Shown: positions 1 to 8,969 of the stretch, one piece after another | Position numbering within the stretch: position 1 is the stretch's first letter | Layout of the letters: every line of letters starts with the position of its first letter | Origin: JBGSKY01 sp041740995 | GTDB taxonomy: Bacteria > Planctomycetota > Planctomycetia > Pirellulales > Pirellulaceae | Assembly: GCA_041740995.1 (NCBI GenBank) | Contig: JBGSKY010000177.1 | Location: 4,464 to 68,463, forward strand | Direction: 5' to 3' | DNA length: 64,000 bases | Program-made: the position numbers and the translations under genes | The notes under the pieces: model-generated | Database searches by the model: none | The model's input: the letters and a program-made list of their open reading frames with translations, nothing else | Told to the model about the DNA's origin: nothing

Positions 1-3000
1 AGAGTCCTTTCCGAAATTCGGTCAGCCGTCGATCGAATTAGCGTCAAATTCCCTCAGCTCAGCGAACGCGCGACTGTTGAACAAATCACCTTTCGATCCC
101 CGGCTATTCGAGTTGCGATCATCGGCCCTGATGATCGATCCGACGAGGCTGAGTTGCGATTGCGAACACTGGCCGAAGAGACCCGCGAACGTTTACTCGA
201 CTTGCCAGCGGTTTCGCAGGCCGAAATCATCAACGGCAAGCCGTATCAGATCGACGTCGAACTGTCTGAAGATACGCTCCGCAAGTATGGTTTGACGCTC
301 AGTGATGTTGCCAGCACCCTTCGACGAGAAAATATGGAATTGCCTAGCGGTCAGATTAAATCCGATGGGCAAGAAATTTTACTTCGAGGCAAAAACAAAA
401 GAGATTATGGAGACGACATCAGCAAGCTGCCGGTCGTCACACAAGCCACCGGAGCAGTTCTGACTGTCGGCGATCTTGGGCGTGTCCGTGATCAATTCGA
501 AGACGTGACTTCGATTAGCGAGATTGACGGGCACCCTGCACAAGTCATTTTGATTGAGCGGAGCAGCCAAGAAGATTTGCTCAGTTTGACCGACCAAGTC
601 CACGAATTTGTCGCAACAGCAGCCGCGCCACCGGGCTATAAAATCACGGCTTGGGGTGACGAGTCAGTTGACGTTCGAGACCGAATCCGGATGCTTCGTG
701 ACAACGGTCTGCAAGGCGGTTTGATCGTCTTTTTGATGCTTTCAATTTTCTTGAATCCAAGGTTGGCATTCTGGGTTGCGGTCGGCATTCCAATTAGCGT
801 TTTTGGTGCAGGCATCGTGCTGCTGGCGGCCGGTCAGACGCTCAATATGCTCAGCATGTTCGCTTTCCTTATGGCCGTCGGTATTGTGGTCGATGACGGA
901 ATCGTGATCGGTGAAAATATTTATGCACATCGTTTATTAGGCAAGTCAAATTTACAAGCCGCCATTGATGGCGCTAGTGAAGTCCTTCCGTCGGTTACAT
1001 CGAGTGTTGCGACCACTATTGTCGCTTTTATGCCACTGTTCTTTGTGACCGGCGTGATGGGGAAGTTTATCGCAGTGATGCCGCTAGCAATTATCGCCAT
1101 GCTGCTTATTTCACTAGCCGAAGTTTGCTTTGCACTGCCAGGTCACCTGTCGCACGACGAGCATGGAAAGCAATCGTCGATGAAGCGACTTTTGTCGATC
1201 TTGACAGTTCCGCTAATGCCGCTCGCAAAGCTGTTTGAGTTTCTAGGAAAATGGGCGGACAAAGGCTTGGAGTGGTTCAACAAACGAATTTATGTACCCG
1301 TGCTGTGGGCCGTGCTGCGATATCCACTATTACCAATTTCATTTGGTTTGTTCATGTGTATTACGGCCGCGGCGTTGGTTCGTTCTGGTGCAGTTCCGTT
1401 TGAATTCTTTCCAAAACTGGACGGCAAGAACGTGATTGCGCAGGTGGTTTACCCGAGTGGTACGCCGGCGTCGGTCACAACTAGCGCCGTTCGCCGTATT
1501 GAAAGCGCGGCGAGAGAATTGTCGCAAGAAATTTACGATGAAGAAGTAGCCAATAAGACGAATATCACTCCGCCCCCAGAGAAAGCTGGTGGGATCAACG
1601 GCCCTGTCAAATTGACGTTTTTACAGGTCGGCTACTCTAGCGGTGACGGCGGTCCAAACCAGGCCGCGACGGGAACTGGATCAAGCGTTGGCCAAGTCAC
1701 TTGTGAGCTGCATGATGCCACGATGCGAAACATCACGAGCCAGGAAGTGATCAACCGCTGGCGCACAAAGGCTGGCGATTTTCCGGGTGCCGAACGAGTG
1801 ACTTATAACGCCGCCAATATGGGGCCGGGCGGCAAAGCGCTGGAGTTCAAGGTGCTAGCGCCGACTGTGGCACAACCACAATTGGAAGCGGCGGTCGAAG
1901 CGTGCAAAGCGATGTTGGCAACGTTCGAAGGCGTCGACGATATTCGCGACGACAATGTGCCTGGCAAGTACGAGTTTCAGTTCAAAGTTAAAGAGTCCGC
2001 TCAGCCGCTTGGTGTTACAACGAATGATCTTGCCGAAGCGATTCGCAGCTCGTACTACGGCGCCGAAGTCATGCGGCTCCAACGCGGGCGGCACGAAGTG
2101 AAGTTGATGGTTCGCTATCCCGAACAACAACGACAATCGCTGGCCGACTTTCAGAACATTCGCGTCATCGGCAAGGATGGCGTTGAGCGTCCGTTCTTAG
2201 AGCTGGCAGAGGTCAAAGTCGAGCGGGGATATAACGAAATCAATCGGCTTGACCAATATCGATCGATCACTGTATCAGCCGACGTCGACGTGAAGAAAGG
2301 GGCCAACGCATTCACGATCGCGAAATCACTGCAAGACGAATTGGTTCCGAAGTTGATGGAAAAATATCCGACGCTTCGCTTTCGATGGGAAGGCGAGCAA
2401 CAGCAAACTGCCGAAGCGTTTCAAAGCATGTTGATCGGCTTCGGGGTGGCGATGCTAGCGATGTACATTTTGCTCGTTATGGAATTCCGCTCTTACCTTC
2501 AACCGATATTGATTCTGACGATTGTTCCCTTTGGCATCGTTGGCGCGATCTATGGTCATGCCTTCATGGGATTGTCGCTTACCTTGTACAGCCTGTTCGG
2601 TATTATAACGCTTTCAGGCGTTATCGTGAACGACTCGATCGTCATGGTCGACTTTATCAACCGTTCGGTTCGCGAAGGCATACCGTTAATGGAAGCTCTT
2701 GAGCTTTCCGGACAACGACGTCTGCGGGCGGTGCTGCTGACTAGCGTGACGACGATTGCGGGGCTGACGCCGATGTTGATGGAGAAATCTTTTCAAGCGC
2801 AAGTGCTCATTCCAATGGCGACCAGCTTGGCATTTGGCTTGTTGATGACAACCGTTTTAGTGTTGTTCATCGTGCCATTTTTCTACCGTGTTTACGCCTG
2901 GTTCATCGGGCAATTCGGCTATGACGTTGGAGTTGATCCGGGCGAGTGGATCGAAAAAGATGGAACAAAGTCAGATTCGCCATCGGTCACTGGAGAGATA

Positions 3001-3015
3001 GTACCGGTCAGTTGA
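1..3015 (+). CDS. RND-family efflux permease (AcrB/AcrF-like), 5' end missing
   Basis: The reading frame is open from base 1, so the gene begins before the window and about 1004 C-terminal residues are present; the apparent start at 154 is an internal TTG. The protein is an inner-membrane proton-driven exporter subunit that would work with a periplasmic adaptor and an outer-membrane channel, probably encoded upstream. Two blocks of membrane helices flank large periplasmic porter domains. The TM4 proton-relay motif GIVVDDGIVIGEN carries the two conserved Asp codons at 892-897. In the TM10 motif, where AcrB has a relay Lys, this protein has Asn-Asp (codons 2629-2634), as in a divergent RND clade often annotated only as acriflavin-resistance-like. 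The substrate cannot be told from sequence. The C-terminus is a short hydrophilic tail. Confidence 0.95.
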   Translation, partial: RVLSEIRSAVDRISVKFPQLSERATVEQITFRSPAIRVAIIGPDDRSDEAELRLRTLAEETRERLLDLPAVSQAEIINGKPYQIDVELSEDTLRKYGLTLSDVASTLRRENMELPSGQIKSDGQEILLRGKNKRDYGDDISKLPVVTQATGAVLTVGDLGRVRDQFEDVTSISEIDGHPAQVILIERSSQEDLLSLTDQVHEFVATAAAPPGYKITAWGDESVDVRDRIRMLRDNGLQGGLIVFLMLSIFLNPRLAFWVAVGIPISVFGAGIVLLAAGQTLNMLSMFAFLMAVGIVVDDGIVIGENIYAHRLLGKSNLQAAIDGASEVLPSVTSSVATTIVAFMPLFFVTGVMGKFIAVMPLAIIAMLLISLAEVCFALPGHLSHDEHGKQSSMKRLLSILTVPLMPLAKLFEFLGKWADKGLEWFNKRIYVPVLWAVLRYPLLPISFGLFMCITAAALVRSGAVPFEFFPKLDGKNVIAQVVYPSGTPASVTTSAVRRIESAARELSQEIYDEEVANKTNITPPPEKAGGINGPVKLTFLQVGYSSGDGGPNQAATGTGSSVGQVTCELHDATMRNITSQEVINRWRTKAGDFPGAERVTYNAANMGPGGKALEFKVLAPTVAQPQLEAAVEACKAMLATFEGVDDIRDDNVPGKYEFQFKVKESAQPLGVTTNDLAEAIRSSYYGAEVMRLQRGRHEVKLMVRYPEQQRQSLADFQNIRVIGKDGVERPFLELAEVKVERGYNEINRLDQYRSITVSADVDVKKGANAFTIAKSLQDELVPKLMEKYPTLRFRWEGEQQQTAEAFQSMLIGFGVAMLAMYILLVMEFRSYLQPILILTIVPFGIVGAIYGHAFMGLSLTLYSLFGIITLSGVIVNDSIVMVDFINRSVREGIPLMEALELSGQRRLRAVLLTSVTTIAGLTPMLMEKSFQAQVLIPMATSLAFGLLMTTVLVLFIVPFFYRVYAWFIGQFGYDVGVDPGEWIEKDGTKSDSPSVTGEIVPVS

Positions 3016-3019
3016 AAAA

Positions 3020-3772
3020 TTAGTGCGTCGCCAGTTGGTGTTCCGACGTTGTCTTTCCAAGCGGGATGAACCATCGTGTCGTTAGCTTGCTGAGCCAATT
3101 TCCCTTCGGAACGCCGTTCCAATTCCGGACGATCTTGCCATGCAAATCAACTTGCAAAGCAGTTCGACGATCGACATCGTAGGCCGTCAAATATCCGCCT
3201 CCAAAGCAAAACGTATCCAAACAAACCAAGTGACCGAAATCAGCAACATTCCCATTGGTTTGCGGAGTATGACCAACAACAACCGTCTTGCCACTGCAAT
3301 GCGGTTTGGGCAGCGGCCACATCAAGTGCGACCAAAGCCGTGTTTCTTGATCAGTCGTCGCGATCGGCATATTCGCGTGATAGTTTGCATGAACAAAGAT
3401 GTGTGTTTCGGTTTCAAAGTAATTAACACACTCTTCAAGAAATTTTAGATGGTGTCTTGGGACCTCGCTCGGCTGACAAAAATCGTAGCTTGCCAGCGTC
3501 GCTGCGCCGCCGATCATGTCCCACATTGCTTGATCGACTTGGCCTTCACACCAAAGCTGCATAATCGAATCGTGGTTACCGCGAAGGAAGACATTTCTTG
3601 ATGGAGCAGCTAGGGTTGAAAGTATTTCCAGCACGGCTCGCGAATCGGGTCCGCGATCCACATAATCACCCAAGAATATAAGCGTGTCTTCGCTCGTCGG
3701 TTCAACAGCCGCTAGCAACCGTTTTAATGCGGCGGAGCACCCGTGAATATCTCCAATTGCGATCGTTCTCAC
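3020..3772 (-). CDS. Calcineurin-like Ser/Thr protein phosphatase family protein
   Basis: This is a PPP-type metallophosphoesterase of about 250 residues. Right after the proposed start it shows the full metal-binding set: GDIHG, GDYVDRG and GNHD, followed by later His motifs (VHANYH and VVGHTP) that complete the two-metal site. Members hydrolyse phosphoserine/threonine or diadenosine tetraphosphate; the substrate here is unknown. I chose the GTG at 3770-3772 because family members begin with this hydrophobic strand directly before GDIHG. The frame stays open to an ATG at 3880, which would add 36 residues with no family resemblance, and neither start has a clear ribosome site. It is convergent with the RND gene, with a 4-base gap between stops. 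Confidence 0.88.
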   Translation of the reverse strand: MRTIAIGDIHGCSAALKRLLAAVEPTSEDTLIFLGDYVDRGPDSRAVLEILSTLAAPSRNVFLRGNHDSIMQLWCEGQVDQAMWDMIGGAATLASYDFCQPSEVPRHHLKFLEECVNYFETETHIFVHANYHANMPIATTDQETRLWSHLMWPLPKPHCSGKTVVVGHTPQTNGNVADFGHLVCLDTFCFGGGYLTAYDVDRRTALQVDLHGKIVRNWNGVPKGNWLSKLTTRWFIPLGKTTSEHQLATH

Positions 3773-3908
3773 TTGTGCGCCTGCGTTTTGAGAGGGTTGG
3801 TCTGGACGAATCGTGTGAAGAGTGAAAAGCTGCCAGGGCAACGTCCAACAATAATTTACAACCTTAAGTGTTCGGCGCAAGCCGTCGGGTTCGTAATTGA
3901 CTCCGAAA

Positions 3909-4003
3909 AACCGGAGGGCTCGCGCCCTTCCGCTAATGTTATAAAACGAAGGACCGCGAGCTTCCGTTAGTGTTATAAGCCGAAGGGCTTGCGTCCTACC
4001 GCT
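3909..4003. repeat. Three degenerate copies of a GC-rich palindromic repeat (family I)
   Basis: Three successive imperfect units, about 3909-3944, 3944-3977 and 3979-4003, share the pattern CCGGAGGGCTCGCGCC followed by a TTCCGCTAATG-like tail; the first two are both followed by TTATAA. The same core recurs near 9.0-9.1 kb and 19.3-19.6 kb. The inner part (GGGC..GCGCCC) can fold back on itself. The copies lie between the divergently transcribed phosphatase and prenyltransferase genes and carry no open frame. Confidence 0.8.
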
Positions 4004-4090
4004 CTCGGCTCGCGTCTTAATAACCGTTGAAAGCTAATTTAGAAAACACCCTTTTTCAAAGTTTGAACAAAGCTATTTGACAGTTACAAC

Positions 4091-5095
4091 ATGTATCTTC
4101 ACTTCGGTCGAAACTTTGCCAATTGCCCACAGAAAGGTCCTAACATTCCTTCAACACTTTCAAAAACCGAACTGCCCTTTTTGGGCCGAGCTCGTTTGTA
4201 TCTGGAAATGGTGCGGTTCAGCCATACCATCTTTGCGATGCCATTCGCGCTTCTGTCAGCTATTTGGTGCCTTGCGTTGGCCAATCGCGAGGGCGGTTCA
4301 ATGATGGAAATATTGCAGCCTTTGCGTTGGCTCGGAATGTTTGTCTGCATGGTTTCCGCCCGAAACTTTGCGATGACTGTCAATCGCATTGCCGATCGAC
4401 GACAGGACGCCGCTAATCCTAGGACAGAAAAACGTCATTTGCCAGCCGGGCTGATTTCGGTTCGCGACGCAGCGGTTTTTGCCAGTTTTAATGCCGTGGT
4501 TTTCTTGTCAGGTTGCTTGCTTTTTCTGCCAAATTGGTTGCCTGTTGTACTCGCTTCGCCTGTTCTGGCGGTGTTGGCGATGTACAGTTTTGTCAAGCGT
4601 TGGTCGTCGTTGGTCCACTTTTTCCTAGGCTTTTCGCTGATGCTGGCTCCGGTTTGCGTTTGGGTTGCGTTTCGCGGCGAAGCTTTACTTGTGAATCCTG
4701 CCGATTTATTACCGGCCGGACTTTTGGGGCTGACTGTCCTGCTTTGGGTAACCGGCTTCGACGTGATTTACGCGACACAAGACAGCGATTTCGATCGACG
4801 CAGCGGCCATTTCTCACTGCCCGCACGGCTGGGAGTGGCTGCTTCGCTCCGTTTGGCCGCTCTGTTACATTTGTTGATGCTGATTCCGGCGATCGCGATT
4901 CTATTTTTGTGCCCGCAACTGAGACTCGGTTGGATTTACGGATCCGGGGTCGCGCTGATCGCAATTGTGCTGGTTTACGAAAATTGGCTAGTCAATCCGA
5001 ATGACCTCAGCCGCGTGAATCTCGCATTTTTCCAAGCCAACGCGGTCGTTGGGTTAGTTTTTCTAGTCGCTGGCGGGTTAGACTCGTGGTGGTGA
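4091..5095 (+). CDS. UbiA-family prenyltransferase, probable MqnP (menaquinone biosynthesis)
   Basis: This is an integral membrane aromatic prenyltransferase of 334 residues with about eight hydrophobic segments. Both diphosphate/Mg-binding motifs of the family are visible: NRIADRRQD at residues 98-106 and YATQDSDFD at about 227-235. The conserved N-terminal stretch EMVRFSHTIFAMPFAL starts near residue 39, so the true start may be downstream of the ATG used here. It lies 80 bases upstream of the aminofutalosine synthase gene on the same strand. This suggests it prenylates the futalosine-pathway naphthoate (MqnP role) rather than 4-hydroxybenzoate. That assignment rests on context, because UbiA and MqnP are hard to separate by eye. 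Confidence 0.88.
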   Translation: MYLHFGRNFANCPQKGPNIPSTLSKTELPFLGRARLYLEMVRFSHTIFAMPFALLSAIWCLALANREGGSMMEILQPLRWLGMFVCMVSARNFAMTVNRIADRRQDAANPRTEKRHLPAGLISVRDAAVFASFNAVVFLSGCLLFLPNWLPVVLASPVLAVLAMYSFVKRWSSLVHFFLGFSLMLAPVCVWVAFRGEALLVNPADLLPAGLLGLTVLLWVTGFDVIYATQDSDFDRRSGHFSLPARLGVAASLRLAALLHLLMLIPAIAILFLCPQLRLGWIYGSGVALIAIVLVYENWLVNPNDLSRVNLAFFQANAVVGLVFLVAGGLDSWW

Positions 5096-5175
5096 TGAGA
5101 TGACGTTACCATAGGCTGGCGGCTGGGCCGGAATTTGTCCGCCGCATAATTCTGTTATTTGATTATTGAATTTCG

Positions 5176-6339
5176 ATGAAAAACGCCGACGCAAAAGCTC
5201 GCTTCCGAGACATTTCACAGAAAGTTCGCTGCGGACAACGATTGGGGCTCGATGACGGCATCGCACTTTATGATCCAGCGATCTCGCTGCACGAAATTGG
5301 TGAGCTAGCTGATTTCGTTCGTCGAAAAATGCACGGCGACGTTGCATATTACAACATCAACACGCACCTTAACCCGACCAACGTATGCATTTACCGCTGC
5401 CGTTTTTGTGCGTTTCGCTCAGACCTGCGTGACCCGAAAGGGTACGTTTTCAGCGACGAACAAATCCTACAGCGCGGTAAGGAAGCCATTGATAATGGTT
5501 GTACCGAAATGCACATTGTCGGCGGTCTGCATCACAAGCTTGGTTACGAATGGTATCGTGACATGATCGCCTTGCTGCATGCCAACTATCCGAAGCTGCA
5601 TTTGAAGGCGTGGACTGCCGTTGAAATTAGCTGGTTCGAATTTTTGACCAAGCGTTCAATTCGCGACATTCTACTCGATTTGAAAGAAGCCGGACTTGGG
5701 TCATTGCCGGGCGGCGGCGCCGAGATTTTTCACCCTGAAATTCGGGACCAAATTTGCGAGCACAAAGCGAATTCGCACAAGTGGGTTGAGGTCCATCAAA
5801 CGGCGCATGAATGCGGAATTAAAAGCAACTGCACAATGCTCTACGGACATTTGGAGCAAGCTTATCATCGGATTGATCACTTGTTGCGACTCCGCGATTT
5901 GCAGGACAAAACGAACGGCTTTCAAACTTTCATTCCGCTCGCTTTCCATCCCGAGAATACAAAGCTGACAGGCATTCGCAAACCGTCGTCGATGATGGAT
6001 TTACGAACTGTTGCGGTCAGCCGTTTAATGCTCGACAACGTTCCGCACATCAAGGCGTACTGGATCATGTTGGGCATTGGGACGGCGCAGACCGCCTTGG
6101 CTTATGGTGCTGATGATATCGACGGAACGGTTCGCCACGAGCTGATTTATCATAATGCCGGCGCGACGACTCCGGAAATGTTGAGCGTCGATCAGATTCG
6201 AGGGCTGATTACCGAAGCAGGCTTTGAGCCGGTAGAACGCGATACGGTCTACAATCGGATTGTCCGAAACCCCAACGACTTCTCTGAATGGTCAGTCGGC
6301 GAAGCGATCACTTCACAAGCCTTCGCAACCGTAGGATAA
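5176..6339 (+). CDS. mqnE: Aminofutalosine synthase (radical SAM), MqnE
   Basis: This radical SAM enzyme of the futalosine menaquinone route joins the enolpyruvyl-benzoate product of MqnA to SAM, giving aminofutalosine. The 387-residue length fits the family. The 4Fe-4S-binding cysteines are C71, C75 and C78 in CIYRCRFCAF, preceded by the family signature NTHLNPTNV. The GGLHHKLG and LKAWTAVEI stretches and the GGGAEIF motif are typical of MqnE and separate it from MqnC. Together with the preceding UbiA-type gene it indicates menaquinone synthesis by the futalosine route, since classical Men genes are not seen here. The other mqn genes are not in the window. Confidence 0.93.
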   Translation: MKNADAKARFRDISQKVRCGQRLGLDDGIALYDPAISLHEIGELADFVRRKMHGDVAYYNINTHLNPTNVCIYRCRFCAFRSDLRDPKGYVFSDEQILQRGKEAIDNGCTEMHIVGGLHHKLGYEWYRDMIALLHANYPKLHLKAWTAVEISWFEFLTKRSIRDILLDLKEAGLGSLPGGGAEIFHPEIRDQICEHKANSHKWVEVHQTAHECGIKSNCTMLYGHLEQAYHRIDHLLRLRDLQDKTNGFQTFIPLAFHPENTKLTGIRKPSSMMDLRTVAVSRLMLDNVPHIKAYWIMLGIGTAQTALAYGADDIDGTVRHELIYHNAGATTPEMLSVDQIRGLITEAGFEPVERDTVYNRIVRNPNDFSEWSVGEAITSQAFATVG

Positions 6340-6342
6340 GAG

Positions 6343-6386
6343 CCTACCCGAAAAGAGTTTGACCCTTTGGAGGAACGGAGAGAGTC
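6343..6386. repeat. Half copy of repeat family III
   Basis: The stretch has the form CCTACCCGAAAAGAGTTTG followed by the shared core CCTTTGGAGGAACGGAGAG. The same core occurs at about 7288-7306 on the other side of the 5-formyl-THF cyclo-ligase gene. There it is bounded by both arms of an inverted repeat; only the left arm is clear here. It starts three bases after the mqnE stop codon. Confidence 0.72.
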
Positions 6387-6460
6387 TAAATTTCCAACCG
6401 GTTACTGCTTTGACAATGTCGATCACATAAAATATCGCAGTATCTTTCCAGGTCTAAGAT

Positions 6461-7045
6461 TTACACTTTTCGGCCTTTGCCGGTGTAGATCGCTTTTTCG
6501 GTGACTACTGCGTCCATATAAATGTCGTGTGATTCGACTGGAATTTGCTCGAACATTTGGCATTCAAAAGCCAGTGCAATCAGCGGAGCGTCTGGCCGTG
6601 CGTGCTGTAGCAATTTATCGTAGTAGCCTTTGCCGTGACCGGTTCGCCCGCCGTGTTGATCAAATGCGACACCGGGTACCATTACAAGGTCTAAATCGGT
6701 CGGTTGTAGTCGTTTGGCTACGAGGTCTCTCAGCGATTGGGCAGGTTCAAGAATTTTGTACATGCCAAGCTCAAGTTCATCCATCGATTCCAAATGGAAC
6801 AGTTCCAATTCACCATCGAGGCAATACGGGATTACAACTCGTTTTCCGCTGGCCAGTGCCGCCGGCAGAGCTTGGCGTGTGCGGACTTCGTCGCGGACAT
6901 CGACGTAAAACATCACCGTTTTGGCAGTCACGTATTGCGGTAGTTGCATGAATCGATCCACGATTTGGATCGAGACTTCTTCTTTGTCAGCCTGGGCGCG
7001 TCGATTGTCGTGAGCCGCTTTTCGAATATCCGTTTTGGTAAGCAT
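6461..7045 (-). CDS. 5-formyltetrahydrofolate cyclo-ligase
   Basis: The enzyme converts 5-formyl-THF to 5,10-methenyl-THF with ATP, returning a storage or inhibitory folate to the active C1 pool in the cytoplasm. The protein is about 194 residues, typical of the family. It carries the C-terminal hallmark GGRTGHGKGYYDK and the preceding MVPGVAFD strand. The start was set at the ATG at 7043-7045 (MLTKTDIRKAAHDNRRAQ), which matches the family N-terminus; the frame continues upstream to 7231 but that part has no family resemblance. The gene is convergent with mqnE and lies between two copies of repeat family III. Confidence 0.92.
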   Translation of the reverse strand: MLTKTDIRKAAHDNRRAQADKEEVSIQIVDRFMQLPQYVTAKTVMFYVDVRDEVRTRQALPAALASGKRVVIPYCLDGELELFHLESMDELELGMYKILEPAQSLRDLVAKRLQPTDLDLVMVPGVAFDQHGGRTGHGKGYYDKLLQHARPDAPLIALAFECQMFEQIPVESHDIYMDAVVTEKAIYTGKGRKV

Positions 7046-7265
7046 GTGCGAATCGAAATTGGAATGAAAGGATTTGGAACGGCTGATCGCGATCGACTGC
7101 AGTCGACTCTCAGGCCAGGGATCGGTCCTCGGCAATGCAAAGATCAATCTGCGACGAGTAACAGTGTAATACAGACATTGTCGACCCCATAGAGCATGCG
7201 GAACGTTCGCTAAATTAATTGCCTTCTCCAAATTTTATTGCGGCTGAAGCTTACGCCTCTTAAAA

Positions 7266-7327
7266 CCTATCTGAACAGGGCTTTGAACCTTTGGAGGAAC
7301 GGAGAGGGCAGACCCCTTTTCGGATAG
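7266..7327. repeat. Full copy of repeat family III (imperfect inverted repeat)
   Basis: The left arm CTATCTGAACAGGG (from 7267) and the right arm CCCCTTTTCGGATAG (ending at 7327) are near-perfect reverse complements. They enclose the core CCTTTGGAGGAACGGAGAG that is also found at about 6363-6381. The element lies upstream of the cyclo-ligase gene, in non-coding DNA between 7046 and 7527. It has no reading frame and no terminal T-run, so it looks like a dispersed palindromic repeat rather than a terminator. Confidence 0.75.
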
Positions 7328-7442
7328 CGCGTCTTCTAGCTTTTCGGAAGCCGGAGTTGTGCTGACCCGGCAGTCCTAATAAGCCACGCGTCAGAAGCAT
7401 CAGCTTACGAAAAAAAGCGAGGCAAACGAGCAACGGCAAACG

Positions 7443-7495
7443 AAAAAAGGCCTTGCATTCGGTTCGCTTCGACAGCGATCACCTTGCAAGGCCTT
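7443..7495 (-). terminator. Intrinsic terminator of the BON-domain gene
   Basis: On the minus strand, about 32 bases after the stop codon, an 11-base arm AAGGCCTTGCA (7485-7495) pairs perfectly with TGCAAGGCCTT (7447-7457). A run of T (complement of the A-run at 7443-7448) follows directly. Each arm contains the self-complementary octamer AAGGCCTT. The loop is long (27 bases). The position and T-run make termination of the BON gene the best reading. Confidence 0.8.
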
Positions 7496-7527
7496 GCCAC
7501 AGTATTCACTATTTTTTTCAGCCCAGC

Positions 7528-8673
7528 TTAGTAGCCGTTCTTGCTCGAAAAATCGAGGTACCACAGTCCATCGTCCCATTCCAGGGCGACTTTACGCCAT
7601 CCCAATGGAACTTGCGGGTACGGATAGAAAGGGCCGATGTATGGCCACGCCGACGCACTGTATTGCTTCGGATAAGTCACGGCTGCGTAGTTCGGATACG
7701 CCGCGTAGCTTGGCCATGCGTAGTTGGGTTGTTGTGGGGTATCGTAGCGTGAAACGCCCGCACCATAGCTTGGACCGCCACCCATTGGCATTGGACCGCC
7801 CATTTGGCCGCCCATCGGAGCACTTGGATAACCGCCGCCAGCATAACCACCTTGTTGGCAAGATGGGTCGTAAACCATTGAGCCTTGGAAGTTGGCCAAT
7901 TGGCTAGGAGCGAATGGCTTCGGTGCACCTTGGAATCCGGAAACCGGCATGCTTGATTGCGATACGACGTGCGAATCAGACGCCATCGCGATTGGATTGC
8001 CCGGCTTGGTCAGCAAGTTCACATCGTCAACAATCTTGGTCACACCTGGAACGTGCTGGATGGTCGAAAGTACCAACTGCTTTTGTTCAGGCGTCGAAAC
8101 GTAGCCGCGTGTCCAGACTTCACCGCGAACGGTGGAGACGTCTAGCTCAAAGTTTCGCAGCGCGCCTTCACTCTTGATTGCCGAAAGCTTCGTTAAAATC
8201 GCGTCGGTGATCTTCGCGTCGGCTGGCGAAACGCCATGAGCGACGTCGTGCATCGCTGGCGGTTCGTTTGCAGGAGCGAGGACAGATTCACCGGATGCCT
8301 GGGCCACGTAGGACGCCGCGTCGGACTGCGTCTTGACTTTGGAGTCAGCCGACTGGGTCTTTGCGACCACTGGGTTGACTGGCGAAGCGCTTCGAACCGT
8401 GATTTCATTCACGATCTCAATCACGCCGGGAGTTCCCCGCGAGGCTTCAACGACCGCCAAAGCCTGCGCAGCGTTGGCAACAGTACCACTGACAGTGACA
8501 ACGCCGGCGTCAACTGCCAGATCGATGTCGAAATCCTTGAGCGAGCCGCTATTTTGTCGGCTTTGCAAGGTTTGAACGATTGAGTCGGCGATCTCACGAT
8601 CACCAGCTTGGGCTGCGATTGGGCTCGCTACGGTTAGCGATGCGATCGCCATGCCCAGGAAATAACGTCGCAT
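7528..8673 (-). CDS. Secreted BON-domain (OsmY-like) protein
   Basis: The protein has 381 residues with a Sec signal peptide (residues 1-23, ending AAQAG). Two BON domains follow, at about residues 25-95 and 148-218. Each has the hydrophobic strand pattern and the glycine in the V-x-G turn (VVTVSGTV; EVWTRGYV). BON modules bind phospholipid or envelope components and occur in osmotically induced OsmY. The last 145 residues are rich in Gly, Pro and Tyr with GGGYP- and PMGG-like repeats and are probably disordered. The start is well supported: AGGAGGAG lies just before the ATG at 8671-8673, one of the few strong ribosome sites in this window. A terminator follows. The role is probably envelope maintenance, by inference. 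Confidence 0.85.
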   Translation of the reverse strand: MRRYFLGMAIASLTVASPIAAQAGDREIADSIVQTLQSRQNSGSLKDFDIDLAVDAGVVTVSGTVANAAQALAVVEASRGTPGVIEIVNEITVRSASPVNPVVAKTQSADSKVKTQSDAASYVAQASGESVLAPANEPPAMHDVAHGVSPADAKITDAILTKLSAIKSEGALRNFELDVSTVRGEVWTRGYVSTPEQKQLVLSTIQHVPGVTKIVDDVNLLTKPGNPIAMASDSHVVSQSSMPVSGFQGAPKPFAPSQLANFQGSMVYDPSCQQGGYAGGGYPSAPMGGQMGGPMPMGGGPSYGAGVSRYDTPQQPNYAWPSYAAYPNYAAVTYPKQYSASAWPYIGPFYPYPQVPLGWRKVALEWDDGLWYLDFSSKNGY

Positions 8674-8969
8674 GGAACTCCTCCTACGATGAAGCTTGAT
8701 TGGTCCCGATCGCTGTCATACGAGCTATCCACAAAGGATCTCGCATTCAGGACAACGAACAATGATGATTTGCAATGTGCAAACCACCAAAGCCACGAAT
8801 GGACGCCGCCCGATGCTCGTGTTGAGTCACCGGTCAGTCGTTTGGTCTGCATTCTGTCCAAAGTATCTTCGGCAGTCCGGTCGTGATAAAGAAAGCGAAT
8901 TTTCGGATTTTGACGGTCTTTAAGAATGTTGCCACGAAGCGACTCAAGCGAAGTTTCGCCAAATTACCT

